Under the pieces are notes generated by a model. It did not search any database. It worked only from the letters and a program-made list of their open reading frames with translations, and had not been told where the DNA came from. Below are positions 1 through 9,465 of a stretch of DNA of 64,000 bases, piece after piece (positions within the stretch are counted from its first letter, which is position 1; every line of letters starts with the position of its first letter). This stretch comes from Neospora caninum Liverpool. Lineage: Eukaryota; Apicomplexa; Conoidasida; Eucoccidiorida; Sarcocystidae. The stretch lies in the NCBI RefSeq assembly GCF_000208865.1, contig NC_018390.1, positions 1,908,790 through 1,972,789 on the forward strand, written 5' to 3'. The translations under genes and the position numbers were made by a program.

Positions 1-294
1 GGCGAGCGACACTCCCCTGCCAGATTCTACCTGCTTAAATGGCCGTGATGGGGATGTTCACGAAACGGATGATCGTATATGGAAACCGTGTCCCTCATCC
101 CGTTGTTCATAGGGCAATCTGTGTTGCACGTGGCCTTGTGGAACTGCCTGCACTTTTGCGTGGAGAGCAAGATGTTCTTCTCTTTCGACAGAGTGCGTTC
201 TCAATCTCGCCAGTTTGGTCTTCCCTCACCTTCTCGTGTGCTCATTTGCAGGGTGTTTCACTGTTTACAGCCCAGCCAACGTCGCATCAAGAAA
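1..294. other. Leader of the CAP-domain gene
   Basis: No separate gene seen. The frame of exon 1 of the downstream gene is open back to an in-frame ATG at 79, so translation could begin there. I prefer the ATG at 295 because it is followed directly by a typical signal peptide and has A at -3. Confidence 0.5.
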
Positions 295-1884
295 ATGGGG
301 GCTCACACGTCTCCACTACGCAGGCTTCGCTTTGTCTTGCCGATGCTCGCGTTGAGCAATCTCGTCGCCGTTTCAGAACGTGTTGACGGACAACTTGTAC
401 CAATTCATGGGCTTGAAGAAACATCGGAGGCCTTATTTCTACCAAAACCACGGGAGGACGGGGCATTTCGAGGCAGAGAACTGGAAGAAACAGAGGGAGA
501 CCAGACAGGGCACGGCCACGATCAAATGCAAGACGAGGGGAACGTGCGTGAGCAGGGAGACAACAAGCGACGCCGTCATGAGGAAAAGGAGGCTCAACCC
601 TCAGGCGAACAAGATGGAGAACGCGAATCTGAAGAGAAAGAACAGCCTCCCCCAGAACTTGGCTCTCACGAAGAATCCTTCGCGCCGCCAGATGTTCAAC
701 CGGAGCAGGCGGCTCCACGCGCAGCGTCTATCACGTCAGGTACGTTGGAATATGAATACATACGCAACTAGCGAAATGCATGGAATTCTAAACTTCCAAT
801 TCGACGTAGCACAAGAATATGTATTTGCATATATATATATATATATGTGCGTACCCTCTCTAGGTCGATTACGCATGAGCTTTTGTAAGGAGTGTGGCTA
901 CAAACCCGGAACGCTAGAGCGATGCATTCGAAACGCTGTCGCTTCTGTTCAGACGTTTCTGAAAAGCAGTTGAATGCAGGAGCCTCTCATAGTTGACCCC
1001 GGAACCATTATACATATCCATATCTAATGTGCGTGTGGATATGCGTATCGCCTTTTCTGAACTTTACCTATCCGAAGCCTGCTGTGGGTTGTGTCGCTGT
1101 TCTTCATGTTGTGTGGTCACCGAAATCTCGAGGCCTCCACGTCCGGTTTCCAGTTGGAATTATTTGTTTCCACGAGTCTCTGGTTCGTTCAGCGTGCGGC
1201 TGGTCTTTTTTTTTAGCGAACAGAAGCCTAGATGTTACCGACCTCTCCGGGAGAATCTTCGAACACACCACCCGCCGTTGAGTCGCTTTCTGCTGCGTGA
1301 GCCCCAGCAGAGCATCGCTCGTGCAGTGTTGTGTGTGTCCATCGGTTTTCGCTTTTTGCTTTTGAACAGAGTGCCTCAGATACCACAATTTATTTCGAGT
1401 AGATCACCTGAGGGAGCACGCCCTGCAACCCCTTCATGCCCATTCAGGGATGGACCGCTACGCGGTCGCCCTTATGGAGAGAGTAGCAGCATCCAACTGC
1501 GCACAGAGATCCCTTCCCCGCGATATTCCGGTGAGCAAAGCGAAACGAACAAATCACCGAAACCGGGGCAGCAGGAACAAGCAGAGGATCAGTGAATGCA
1601 AGGACGGTTCCCTCGCGGGTGTGCGAGCGGACAGGCCCGGGGTAAGAAGTGCAGAGGAGCACGGAGTGTGTTGCGTGCAGATGTGGAGGCTTGTGAGCCG
1701 GCGTTTTCGTTTTGTGTTGGTCAAAAACAGAAGCAAAAGGAAGACGCGAGAGAGAATCATATATACGGGCACCACGAACGTGCCGATCATCCAGCACAGA
1801 CGCTGACTTGAATAGGAATAGTCAAACGATCGTCTACATGCAACCATGCGCACCTTCATCGACTCAGACATACATGCATACATT

Positions 1885-1928
<44 letters not shown>

Positions 1929-1964
1929 CGTGTGTATAAGCGGCGCCCACACAGAGATACCCAT

Positions 1965-2001
<37 letters not shown>

Positions 2002-3142
2002 TACAAGTACGTATCTGAATAAATCTTTATCTGAGTGGTCAACTTTTATGTTTTTTGTTCAGTTTGGGGTTAATTTCTACGCTACTTCCGGAACCAAGCC
2101 GTCGTGTTCAAGAGCGACACACCTGTGGTACAGAGGCATCGACAGCTTCCACGGGTACGATGCAAGTGGTTTTAATTTATCAACACGTTTCACTTTCAGA
2201 AATCCTATACAGACGTCTGACGCAATGCTCCACTGCGCCGTTGCTCAATGCCACAATAACTCGGCAACTCTATTTTCCGATATGTGTATCTACAGAGATA
2301 GGTAGAAAGTGCTTTCGCGGTGATATGAAACAGCAGCCTCTCAAGGATACATAGGTGTCCGTGTGCAAATGATCACAGCGTTTACCTGTACAGATTGTGT
2401 ACATGAGTCTACGTCGATATTCATGGTGATGGCTGCAGAAGACACAGCAACGCAGGTCTATGTACACCTGTGTTTCTACGCACAGCCAGCCAGCCAGATC
2501 GAAGCGCACACAGACCATTTTGTCGGTGTTCATCTACCGGCTGAAGCGGGCTCCTGCTTGTTCATTTGTGGTCTTCGCTGTTTTTAGGCGATATCCCGGA
2601 ACAGATTGGAATCGAGGCTCTGGCCTTCAGTTCATTCAGATGATGTGGAGTCGCTCGGAGTACGTAGCCTGTGCCCGTACACAGGAGTGCACCTCCGGCA
2701 TGAATCAAATTTTGTGTTTATATTATCCTCCAGGAAATGACGTGGGAGAGGCGCCTTTCAGGTGAGTATCTTATTTTTCTTCGGGCTACCCCTTCCTCTG
2801 TGAGGCATGCCACGCACACTAAGTTCCCATAGCGTACGCCCTAATGTACACATGTCTATCCGCCATGCCGTCCACCTGGATGTACGCATGTATACATGTG
2901 TGGAGAGATATCGGTACACAAGAGTATATTCGCATATATATAAGGTAGATTTTCTGGGTATGAGTCACACCGAATCGCGTGAACTTTGCCTATTTTCCTG
3001 TTTTGCCCTTGCGTTTAGCAAGCAAACATGGGATGCCATTCTTCTGCGCCATCTCCGTTGGCTAGACTATGGAAGCCCCGGCGCCCGACAGGAGCCTCCT
3101 CGTGCGGCGATCTCCGAGTTGCCGACGGGCAGTGCGGAGTAG
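295..3142 (+). CDS. Secreted CAP/SCP-domain (CRISP/PR-1-like) protein
   Basis: Five exons: 295-739, 1370-1530, 2063-2154, 2588-2761, 3019-3142; all phases close, giving 331 residues. The N terminus is a signal peptide with a hydrophobic core ([15 protein letters not shown]), followed by an acidic, Glu/Gln-rich, Lys/Arg-rich linker to about residue 148. The CAP domain then fills residues 150-305. Exon 2 gives helix 1 ([18 protein letters not shown], and [10 protein letters not shown] later). Exon 3 gives the strand and WYRGIDSF helix that correspond to the family's 'GENL...LWY' part. Exon 4 gives [15 protein letters not shown] (family: H-[FY]-TQ-[VM]-VW...GC) and [10 protein letters not shown] (family: CxYxPxGN). 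The first motif lacks the usual His before FTQ, so the His/Glu cavity may be incomplete. Family members are extracellular lipid- or protein-binding proteins. Donor at 2155 (GTACGA) was chosen because it restores phase and removes a weak alternative. The function in the parasite is unknown; the fold call is firm. Confidence 0.8.
1888..1998. repeat. Two (TA)n microsatellites in a CAP-gene intron
   Basis: Two nearly pure TA tracts (1888-1924 and 1967-1998) separated by about 40 bases, both inside intron 2 of the CAP-domain gene. Such tracts are likely length-variable between strains. Confidence 0.9.
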
Positions 3143-4975
3143 GAAACTGGAAATGATGGAGGTTGGGAGGGTGGAAATCCCCTTTCTCGAAACCCAACAG
3201 CAATCCAAACTGTGGAGTCTGAATGCGATGTTTACGACAGAGACTCATGTTCATGATTCGCGCGCGTAAGGGATGCTCCTAAAACACTTTCAGGGATCCA
3301 GGGTTGGTGCACATCCTTTTTCACATGCTGCTTCATGTGCGTAAGGATTTACTTATAAAGGTACAGAACACATAGATCTGCACGAATTTTTGAATGCGTG
3401 AGCGTGGATCACGTCTGCACTCTGCATACACGTGTATGTCTATGGACTCTCTCTGTGACTCTCTCTGAATGCATATATATATATATGTCGATTATTCACG
3501 AGATTTCGGCCAACGTGGGGAACTTGCACATTCGTTCATATCCTAGATTCAGGGTGCGCATGACCTGTGCGTGAAATGTCAAGCTGGGTTGTCTTTCTTT
3601 TGAGCAATTTTGCGCTGGCAATGTCAACTCTAGAGCGTCGACTTTTTCCCTGCCGTCTTTGTTTCCCTGTCGCTATATGTTTCCTTGCGGTTTATTGGGG
3701 AAACACGTTGTGTGAGGTGAGGACAGGCTCCTGGAACTTCCCCACCCCCCCCCCCCCCAACGAACGTGGCACGGTCCGATTGTGTATCTGCAAGGGTACA
3801 AGCATAAGAAAAGGAACGTATTTGTCTGTCATTTTAATCTGGGACGTTCCGCGGGCGGTAGCGCTGCGATTTTTAGATTGTGTATATGCAAGGGTACAAG
3901 CATAAGAAAAGGAACGTATTTGTCTGTCATTTTAATCTGGGACGTTCCGCGGGCGGTAGCGCTGCGATTTTTATCCCCCGGAAAACAGGGCCAGCTGTCT
4001 GCGTTGATAACACCCGTTTTCGGGAACGCGTTTGCTTCCTCGCTAGGCTCCTTTCTTTCTGCATGCAACAACTGGGCTTCTTCGCGGGATCCTGACGGCG
4101 TTTTCTCCTCTTTTTTCACGTGGATTCGGTCTGTAAACCAGGCATGTCTTTTTGCCTTGTTTTTAAATACGACCGGACACACCGTCTGCCAGCCGCAGAA
4201 GAGCGAGAACACAAGGAATCCTGAAAAAGAGTCGACTTGTTTTCTACGATGAGTCCGCTTCCGACTACCGAAAACGTGCCAGAATCCCATAGAGCCAACG
4301 TTTCTTTTCTGCCTCTACACATATCTGATATGTGGCCCAAGATCTAGGCACGCCGCCCTACATTGATTTTTTCATGCATATCTCCAGATAGATCTTGATA
4401 AATACCCGCACACATAGGACAAATTCACACACATATATATCTATGCCCACATGCTTGTGCATGGATGCGTCTTTGCGTATCGAGCCAAGTCAACACACTT
4501 TGGGTACGTTCCCCTTCTCCAGTGTCCACGAGGAGTTCCCGTTCGGCTTCCCGCTGTTGTGTCTTGTGTCGTTGTTGGGCTATCTGAAAAACGCAGGAAT
4601 TGAAGAGAAGAAAACACCTGACGAAAAGGTAGATCGGCAGGATGCAGCAGAGGAGCACCGCGCAGCATCCGGGGAGCACAGAAACGAAAAATGTATCTGA
4701 AACGGACGGAGTAGAAGCGTTTTAAACCTGTTTCGGTAGACCACCTACGTTAGTTTCATACCCGTGCATCGGGTTCCCAAAGATCGCTCTAGACGCACAC
4801 ATTGGCCGCCGCGGACCGCTCTAGATGAAAAAAGCTAATAACTCGATTCCACAACCATTTCCATGGTCTCACACCTTCTCCCTTTCTCTTCACGGTAAGA
4901 GCCTCGTGAAACCGAAAAGACGGCAATCGCCTCGAAAACAGCAGAGACGCGAGGCCCTCGAACTTTCGCCTGAAG
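3143..4975. other. Convergent intergenic region
   Basis: Lies between the 3' ends of the CAP gene (+) and the STK19-family gene (-). It holds a short TA tract near 3474-3486, a run of 14 C at 3745-3758, the 98-bp tandem duplication at 3778-3973, and otherwise no convincing coding exon on either strand. Confidence 0.6.
3778..3973. repeat. 98-bp tandem direct duplication
   Basis: Copies 3778-3875 and 3876-3973 abut exactly and differ at one position (TATCTGC versus TATATGC). Each carries the GC-rich core GGGACGTTCCGCGGGCGGTA. Near identity indicates a recent duplication. No coding role is evident. Confidence 0.92.
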
Positions 4976-7747
4976 TCACCCGCCACTCTCGTACACACGC
5001 ATGCCCCGGTAGAGTCCACTGCGTAACCTGACAATCAACCCCGAGGCGATTTCCTCCGCTTCTACGTCTCCTAATCCCTTCAAATCGAGCAACACAAACC
5101 GCGATCCCAACCCCGTTCGTAGCAGTCCCCGTCTCTCCACATCGCTCCACAGCATCTCTTTGAATTTCCGCGCATACAAACGATTGAGCACTTCGCCCCG
5201 CCCAGCAAGTAGCCACCGGACGAAAAGGCCTTGCTGCGGGAGACAAAGCGAAATGAGACTCTGCGAGGCCCCGGGTGCACTGTGTACAATATTCAGTTCG
5301 TGGAGAAGCAGGAACAGTTCCTCGGTCGACTCTGAGACGCGTTTTCCCGTGGGCAAAAGACGGACGGGCTGCTCGTCCTTCGTTCTTTCGTTCAAAGGAG
5401 AAAACGTCTCACAAGGGTGCCCACGGGCGTTCCCACTTTCGCCGCGGCGAAAAGCCTCAAATTGCATCTGTCTGCTGCCACCGTGTCTATCTGCCTTCTG
5501 TGGGACAACAGTTCGCTGCGTCGAAGCGCCTGTACACTGGAAAGGCTCCGCTGAAGGGATGGGCATATCCTCATATGTGCCGAGAAGAAACCGAATGAGT
5601 GTGTAAACCCGTGCCTCAGAGAGCGACTCCTCTGTATTCCCCTTTCTCTCGCGTCTCTCCACCCCTTTAGGAGTACGAAATCTAACGCCTTCTCGTGCTG
5701 TCCCATCTGACGCGTGAGTGCTGCTTGCTCTCTCCGAAAAGCCGTTGCACGACGCGTCGCCCGCTGCGTTTTCTCCGTGGAACAAGCCGAGCGCTTGCGC
5801 CTCGCGAAGCGTCAGGACTTCTTCTGCTCCCTTGACTCCTCGTCTTAACACATCTCGCACGCGGTCAAGCGCATGCAGTTTCCGTTTTTCCTCTTCCGTT
5901 TGTATTCGAGCGAATTCACCCTCCGGTCGCTGACCTGTCTCGAGCAACCTCTGCCGGTCGTCCTCAATCGCATTCCTCGTCGGCCTCGACAGACCGTCAA
6001 GCGGCGGGTGAGTGCTTTCTTGCCTCTCCGACAGAGATCTACGAATGTCGGCATGCTTGCGCGAGGCTGCTCTGAGGAGAATGCCCGCTTCGCGCCGACG
6101 CGAGCTCCACGCAGCGAGGTACTTTTTGATCGCCTCGTGAACAGCCTCTGCCCGCATATCCGTGCGTGGGGATCGACTCAAGACCTCGACTGATAAAACT
6201 GTCGCCAGCTGCTTCCCCAACTGAACGGGCAAGTCCAAGAGAAATCTCCGGCGTCGGCTTATACTCGAGTGCGCAGTGCCCCGGAACGCGTCCTCAGTCG
6301 CCTCGGTTCCTGTCGTAGCCTGGCTGACCTGAAAACCTCGTCCTGCGCTCCCCTCCCAGACAGGCGGCGACTCTGCGGCTTCGTAGAGATGCTCTCGTTC
6401 TTCCTGGTCCTCTTCCGCGATCGGTTGTGACTCCGTTTCTCCACTGAAAGAAACGCTCGTCTCCTGGGTGGTGTCAGGGAGGCGCTTCGCGCCTCTGCTC
6501 CGTCCACAGCACCTCTCTGCAGGCTGCATCTCGTACCCGCTCTCCCATTCCTCTCTCCACGAAGAACGTGATGGCCGTGCTTCTGAGACCAGTCTCTCTC
6601 TCTCCTTCCCCGCATGTTCCCAGCCCTCCCGGTATCTCGGCTGCTCCGTTGCGCGCCTTTGTGCATTCTCCACGCACCTTTGGACAAAATGCAGCCAGTC
6701 GCTGGTGAAGAAGAGCACGAACGGGCCCTGAGAGACACCGGGGAGGCGGATTTGTCTGAGGACATTCCTTGCCAGCAAGATCTCGACTTCACGTTCTTCC
6801 TGCGAGTGCAGGCTCCGCTCGCCTGCAGTTCCTCGCTCATCCACCTCCGACACGAGTCGCCTTCTTTTCCTGGGCTTTCGTGTCTGTGATGTTTCCCCGC
6901 TCTGGACAGCGGAGAAGCGGAAGGGAGATCCGGTTCCGTCTCGCGACTCCGCGCTGCCTGGCTGAGGCATCGCCTCTGCAGCCGGCGCACGCATGCGACG
7001 ATCGCCTTCTCCCCTGCCCCGGCGACCGTGAGTGCACCTGTCTCCAGTGGACGAGGCAGCGGAGCACGAAGGAATCGCCCACTCGACACTCTCCACGCAC
7101 GCTGTCCTGTTTCCGGAGGAGGCAATGGCCAAAGAGCTACCAGAGACGGCGGAAGTCGAAAGAGAATTCGAAGATGGAGACGAAGGTGCGGTCGAGCACG
7201 AAGACGACGAATCAGACAGAGGACGGGGCGGCCGCAACGCGGGAGAGACCGACAGAGACGAGACTCTGATCACCGGCGCGGTGCGCGCAACGTCGCAGCA
7301 ACAGTGGAGACAGCAGGAACAGCAGGACACCGCAGGCAGCTGGTGCCGGAGGAAGAAGGGAAAACCAAAGACTTGGAGGAGGGGCGGCTCGAAGGCTTCC
7401 CGCAAGTGCAGCAACTTCTTCAGCAGTGGAGACAACTGGAACGCCCCGACATCGACGGGCGGCAAGGCGTGCGACGCTTGGGCTCTCGGTCCATCGGGGC
7501 TGAGACCTGAGAACGGCGGCGCTGACGCACCGCATCCCGAGGCAGCGAAAGGCAAAGAAGGAACAGAAGAAGGATCAGAAGGAGAGGAAAAGGAAGATGA
7601 CGACGAAGAGACAGAAGAAGAGACAGGAGAAGAGACAGGAGAAGAGACAGGAGAAGAGGAAGAGGAAGTAGAACGGTGTTCTTGGGGAGGCGAAGGGGGT
7701 TCGTGGAGTGGGGAACCGCAGTTCTCAACGGTTTCGTTCGCCTCCAT
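4976..7747 (-). CDS. STK19-like: STK19-family winged-helix protein, expanded
   Basis: Single open frame of 923 residues from the first in-frame ATG (7747; purine at -3). The frame remains open to 7984 without an ATG, so an upstream exon is possible. After a Ser-rich N terminus with SPVS repeats, residues about 105-140 (PLLKKLLHLREAFEPPLL, then FFLRHQLPAV) match the first winged-helix of STK19 (human: 'LPPIVLRSQVYSLV'). A second block, NVLRQIRLPGVSQGPFVLFF, matches its 'GEIRIVQL...IIFTEDY' wing. The clearest match is C-terminal, about residues 830-905: LFVRWLLAGRGEVLN, then KFKEML, LGSRFVLLDLKGLG and SGLIVRL, aligning with 'GRFIKYFVKGRQAVL...KYRELL...LGLTYHVHDLIG...SGTLLRL'. STK19 is now regarded as a DNA-binding transcription-coupled repair factor and not a kinase; no kinase motifs occur here. 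Long Glu/Arg/Ser-rich insertions separate the blocks and make it several times the human length. Family call by recognition of motifs only. Confidence 0.68.
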   Translation of the reverse strand: MEANETVENCGSPLHEPPSPPQEHRSTSSSSSPVSSPVSSPVSSSVSSSSSSFSSPSDPSSVPSLPFAASGCGASAPPFSGLSPDGPRAQASHALPPVDVGAFQLSPLLKKLLHLREAFEPPLLQVFGFPFFLRHQLPAVSCCSCCLHCCCDVARTAPVIRVSSLSVSPALRPPRPLSDSSSSCSTAPSSPSSNSLSTSAVSGSSLAIASSGNRTACVESVEWAIPSCSAASSTGDRCTHGRRGRGEGDRRMRAPAAEAMPQPGSAESRDGTGSPFRFSAVQSGETSQTRKPRKRRRLVSEVDERGTAGERSLHSQEEREVEILLARNVLRQIRLPGVSQGPFVLFFTSDWLHFVQRCVENAQRRATEQPRYREGWEHAGKERERLVSEARPSRSSWREEWESGYEMQPAERCCGRSRGAKRLPDTTQETSVSFSGETESQPIAEEDQEEREHLYEAAESPPVWEGSAGRGFQVSQATTGTEATEDAFRGTAHSSISRRRRFLLDLPVQLGKQLATVLSVEVLSRSPRTDMRAEAVHEAIKKYLAAWSSRRREAGILLRAASRKHADIRRSLSERQESTHPPLDGLSRPTRNAIEDDRQRLLETGQRPEGEFARIQTEEEKRKLHALDRVRDVLRRGVKGAEEVLTLREAQALGLFHGENAAGDASCNGFSERASSTHASDGTAREGVRFRTPKGVERRERKGNTEESLSEARVYTLIRFLLGTYEDMPIPSAEPFQCTGASTQRTVVPQKADRHGGSRQMQFEAFRRGESGNARGHPCETFSPLNERTKDEQPVRLLPTGKRVSESTEELFLLLHELNIVHSAPGASQSLISLCLPQQGLFVRWLLAGRGEVLNRLYARKFKEMLWSDVERRGLLRTGLGSRFVLLDLKGLGDVEAEEIASGLIVRLRSGLYRGMRVYESGG
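7605..7661. repeat. 12-bp coding tandem repeat (SPVS on minus strand)
   Basis: About three perfect copies plus degenerate ends of a GAGACAGGAGAA unit on the plus strand. On the minus strand this encodes the Ser-Pro-Val-Ser repeats in the N-terminal low-complexity part of the STK19-family protein. It is a likely site of length polymorphism. Confidence 0.85.
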
Positions 7748-8354
7748 TTCCTCGACAGGAACTCCGCAGGCGAAGCGACACGCTCCATCTGTCTGCACAT
7801 CTGACCTCCCTGCACTCGCTTTGTCACTCAGACATGGACTGCTGCCGCTGTCTGTTGGGTGTTTTCCTTCATCGAACAGGAGGTTTCGTCCATACTTTTC
7901 CCCCTTTTCTCTGAAGATTCTCCAAACCCTCAAGAAAAAACACAGAACCTGGCCGAGTGGCGATGATGGGAGGCGCGACGACACACAAAGAAGAGCCGGA
8001 GAGCCGCACGGAGACAGGGAGGCTGCAAGAGAGTCGCAACAACAGCTACCACTCGAGAGGCCTTTTGAGAGACGCGCACAGAGGAAAGGAGAGAGAAAGA
8101 GGACCAGCGACGGTTCGAGAAGAAGGGGAAGTTCTCCGTTTTTGTCGCTCGAAAGATGTTCGCAACAAACCAGAACACGCCAAGCCCATCCTCACAGAAG
8201 CGGAAAGCAAGACGAGACGCTTTGCCTGCGCTTCGCAAGCGATTGTGAAGAAGGAGGACATTTTAAACTGAGAAAAAGAAACCGTTCACCTCCGAACGAA
8301 GCGACGAGATGCAAGCTGCACGCTGAGGAAGCGTTTCATACATAAAGGAACGGA

Positions 8355-8361
8355 GCATGCA
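8355..8361. promoter_or_regulatory. GCATGCA element
   Basis: One copy of the palindrome-like TGCATGC element (reverse orientation GCATGCA), a motif known to be enriched upstream of coccidian genes. It lies in the divergent gap about 600 bases upstream of the STK19-family ATG. Functional assignment is inference. Confidence 0.35.
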
Positions 8362-8743
8362 TAAATAATCCGAAAAAGGGAGATGAATTTAGGTTCCGAA
8401 GGTCTCTATGACGCATACGGATGCGTGTAAATATATATATATATATATCCGCTCGTGTAGATGTGAATATATAGTCGGTGCTCATATATGAGCAAAAACG
8501 TACGTCGAGCAAACACTTCTTTTCTCACCGATTTTTCACGTACAATTCGCTGTATCGGACACGTCCAATCCTTCCGATACGTAGCATTTCGTATGCCCGA
8601 TATTGTCCGTCTCCGTGAAAACGTGCATATACACTAGAGAACGTGGACGCATTTTAAACGCGCCCGTTCTGTATACGCCAAAAAAGGGCGTAGATCGAAA
8701 TCTGTTTCTGTCAAAAATGTGGCGCTGAGCACTGAGACGCGGT

Positions 8744-8750
8744 TGCATGC
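8744..8750. promoter_or_regulatory. TGCATGC element
   Basis: Exact TGCATGC about 720 bases upstream of the golgin ATG, in the same divergent gap as the GCATGCA copy at 8355. Candidate core-promoter element by motif only. Confidence 0.35.
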
Positions 8751-9465
8751 GTCGAAAAGGATTTTCAAGCGACGATGCCGGTGTCTTGGTGATTCATTCC
8801 TCCGAACCTGTGTGTTCGCTTTGTCTGTTTTGTCTTCTTTATTCTTTGCGGGTTCGCCTTTCGCGTTTTTTGTTTTTTTGAAATGCTGCCTCTTTGTTCA
8901 TTTCTCTGCATGTCCTCTCCGCTTTCAACGGAGGTTCTCGCTGGAGTCTTTGCCACGACAACCGCGTGGAAACGGCTCGGAGCCTTTTTTCGAACGACAG
9001 AAACGTTTGTTCCCCTCTCGCTTCTCTTCAGGCGTTAGTTGGAGCAATTCCGCCCCTTTTGAGTCTTGTGCTGTCTTTTCCTCGTCTGTTTCCGCACAGC
9101 CTGTCACGCGGTGGACGGGTTCGGCTCGCAGCGTCGTCAGCGGGGTTTCTGAAGACTGAACCCGGTAACCGCTTCCCTTCGTTGGCCTCGGATTCGCCGT
9201 CTCTTCTTTTGCCTTCTTGTCCGCCTTTTCAAATTCTCGAGCAGAGGGTGTGCACTGAGGTGTCGGAGGACCAGCTGCGTCCTCGCGAGTCTTTCTGGAA
9301 AAACAAGCTGACGTTACCCCGCCGCGTAGCTCGTAAAAAAAGCCAGTTCGTTTCTGTGCAAACATCCATGCACGGGTGAGCAGGGACGTGTGGTCGAGGG
9401 TGCAAGGCGTGCATGTGAATCGCTACAGAGATGCCTGCGTTGTTGCTTGCGCGTGGTCAGCGAGG

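Larger units (their letters stand above)
7748..9465. other. Divergent intergenic / promoter region
   Basis: Separates the STK19-family gene (-) from the golgin (+), so promoters of both should lie here. It includes a short TA tract around 8429-8448 and two TGCATGC-type elements. Open frames in this interval begin at non-ATG codons and show no conserved motif. Confidence 0.5.

Noticed and set aside
4976..7984. Extension of the STK19-family frame to 7984
   Set aside because: The codon at 7984 is GTG; the first ATG in frame is at 7747, so the extra 79 codons are not supported without an upstream exon.
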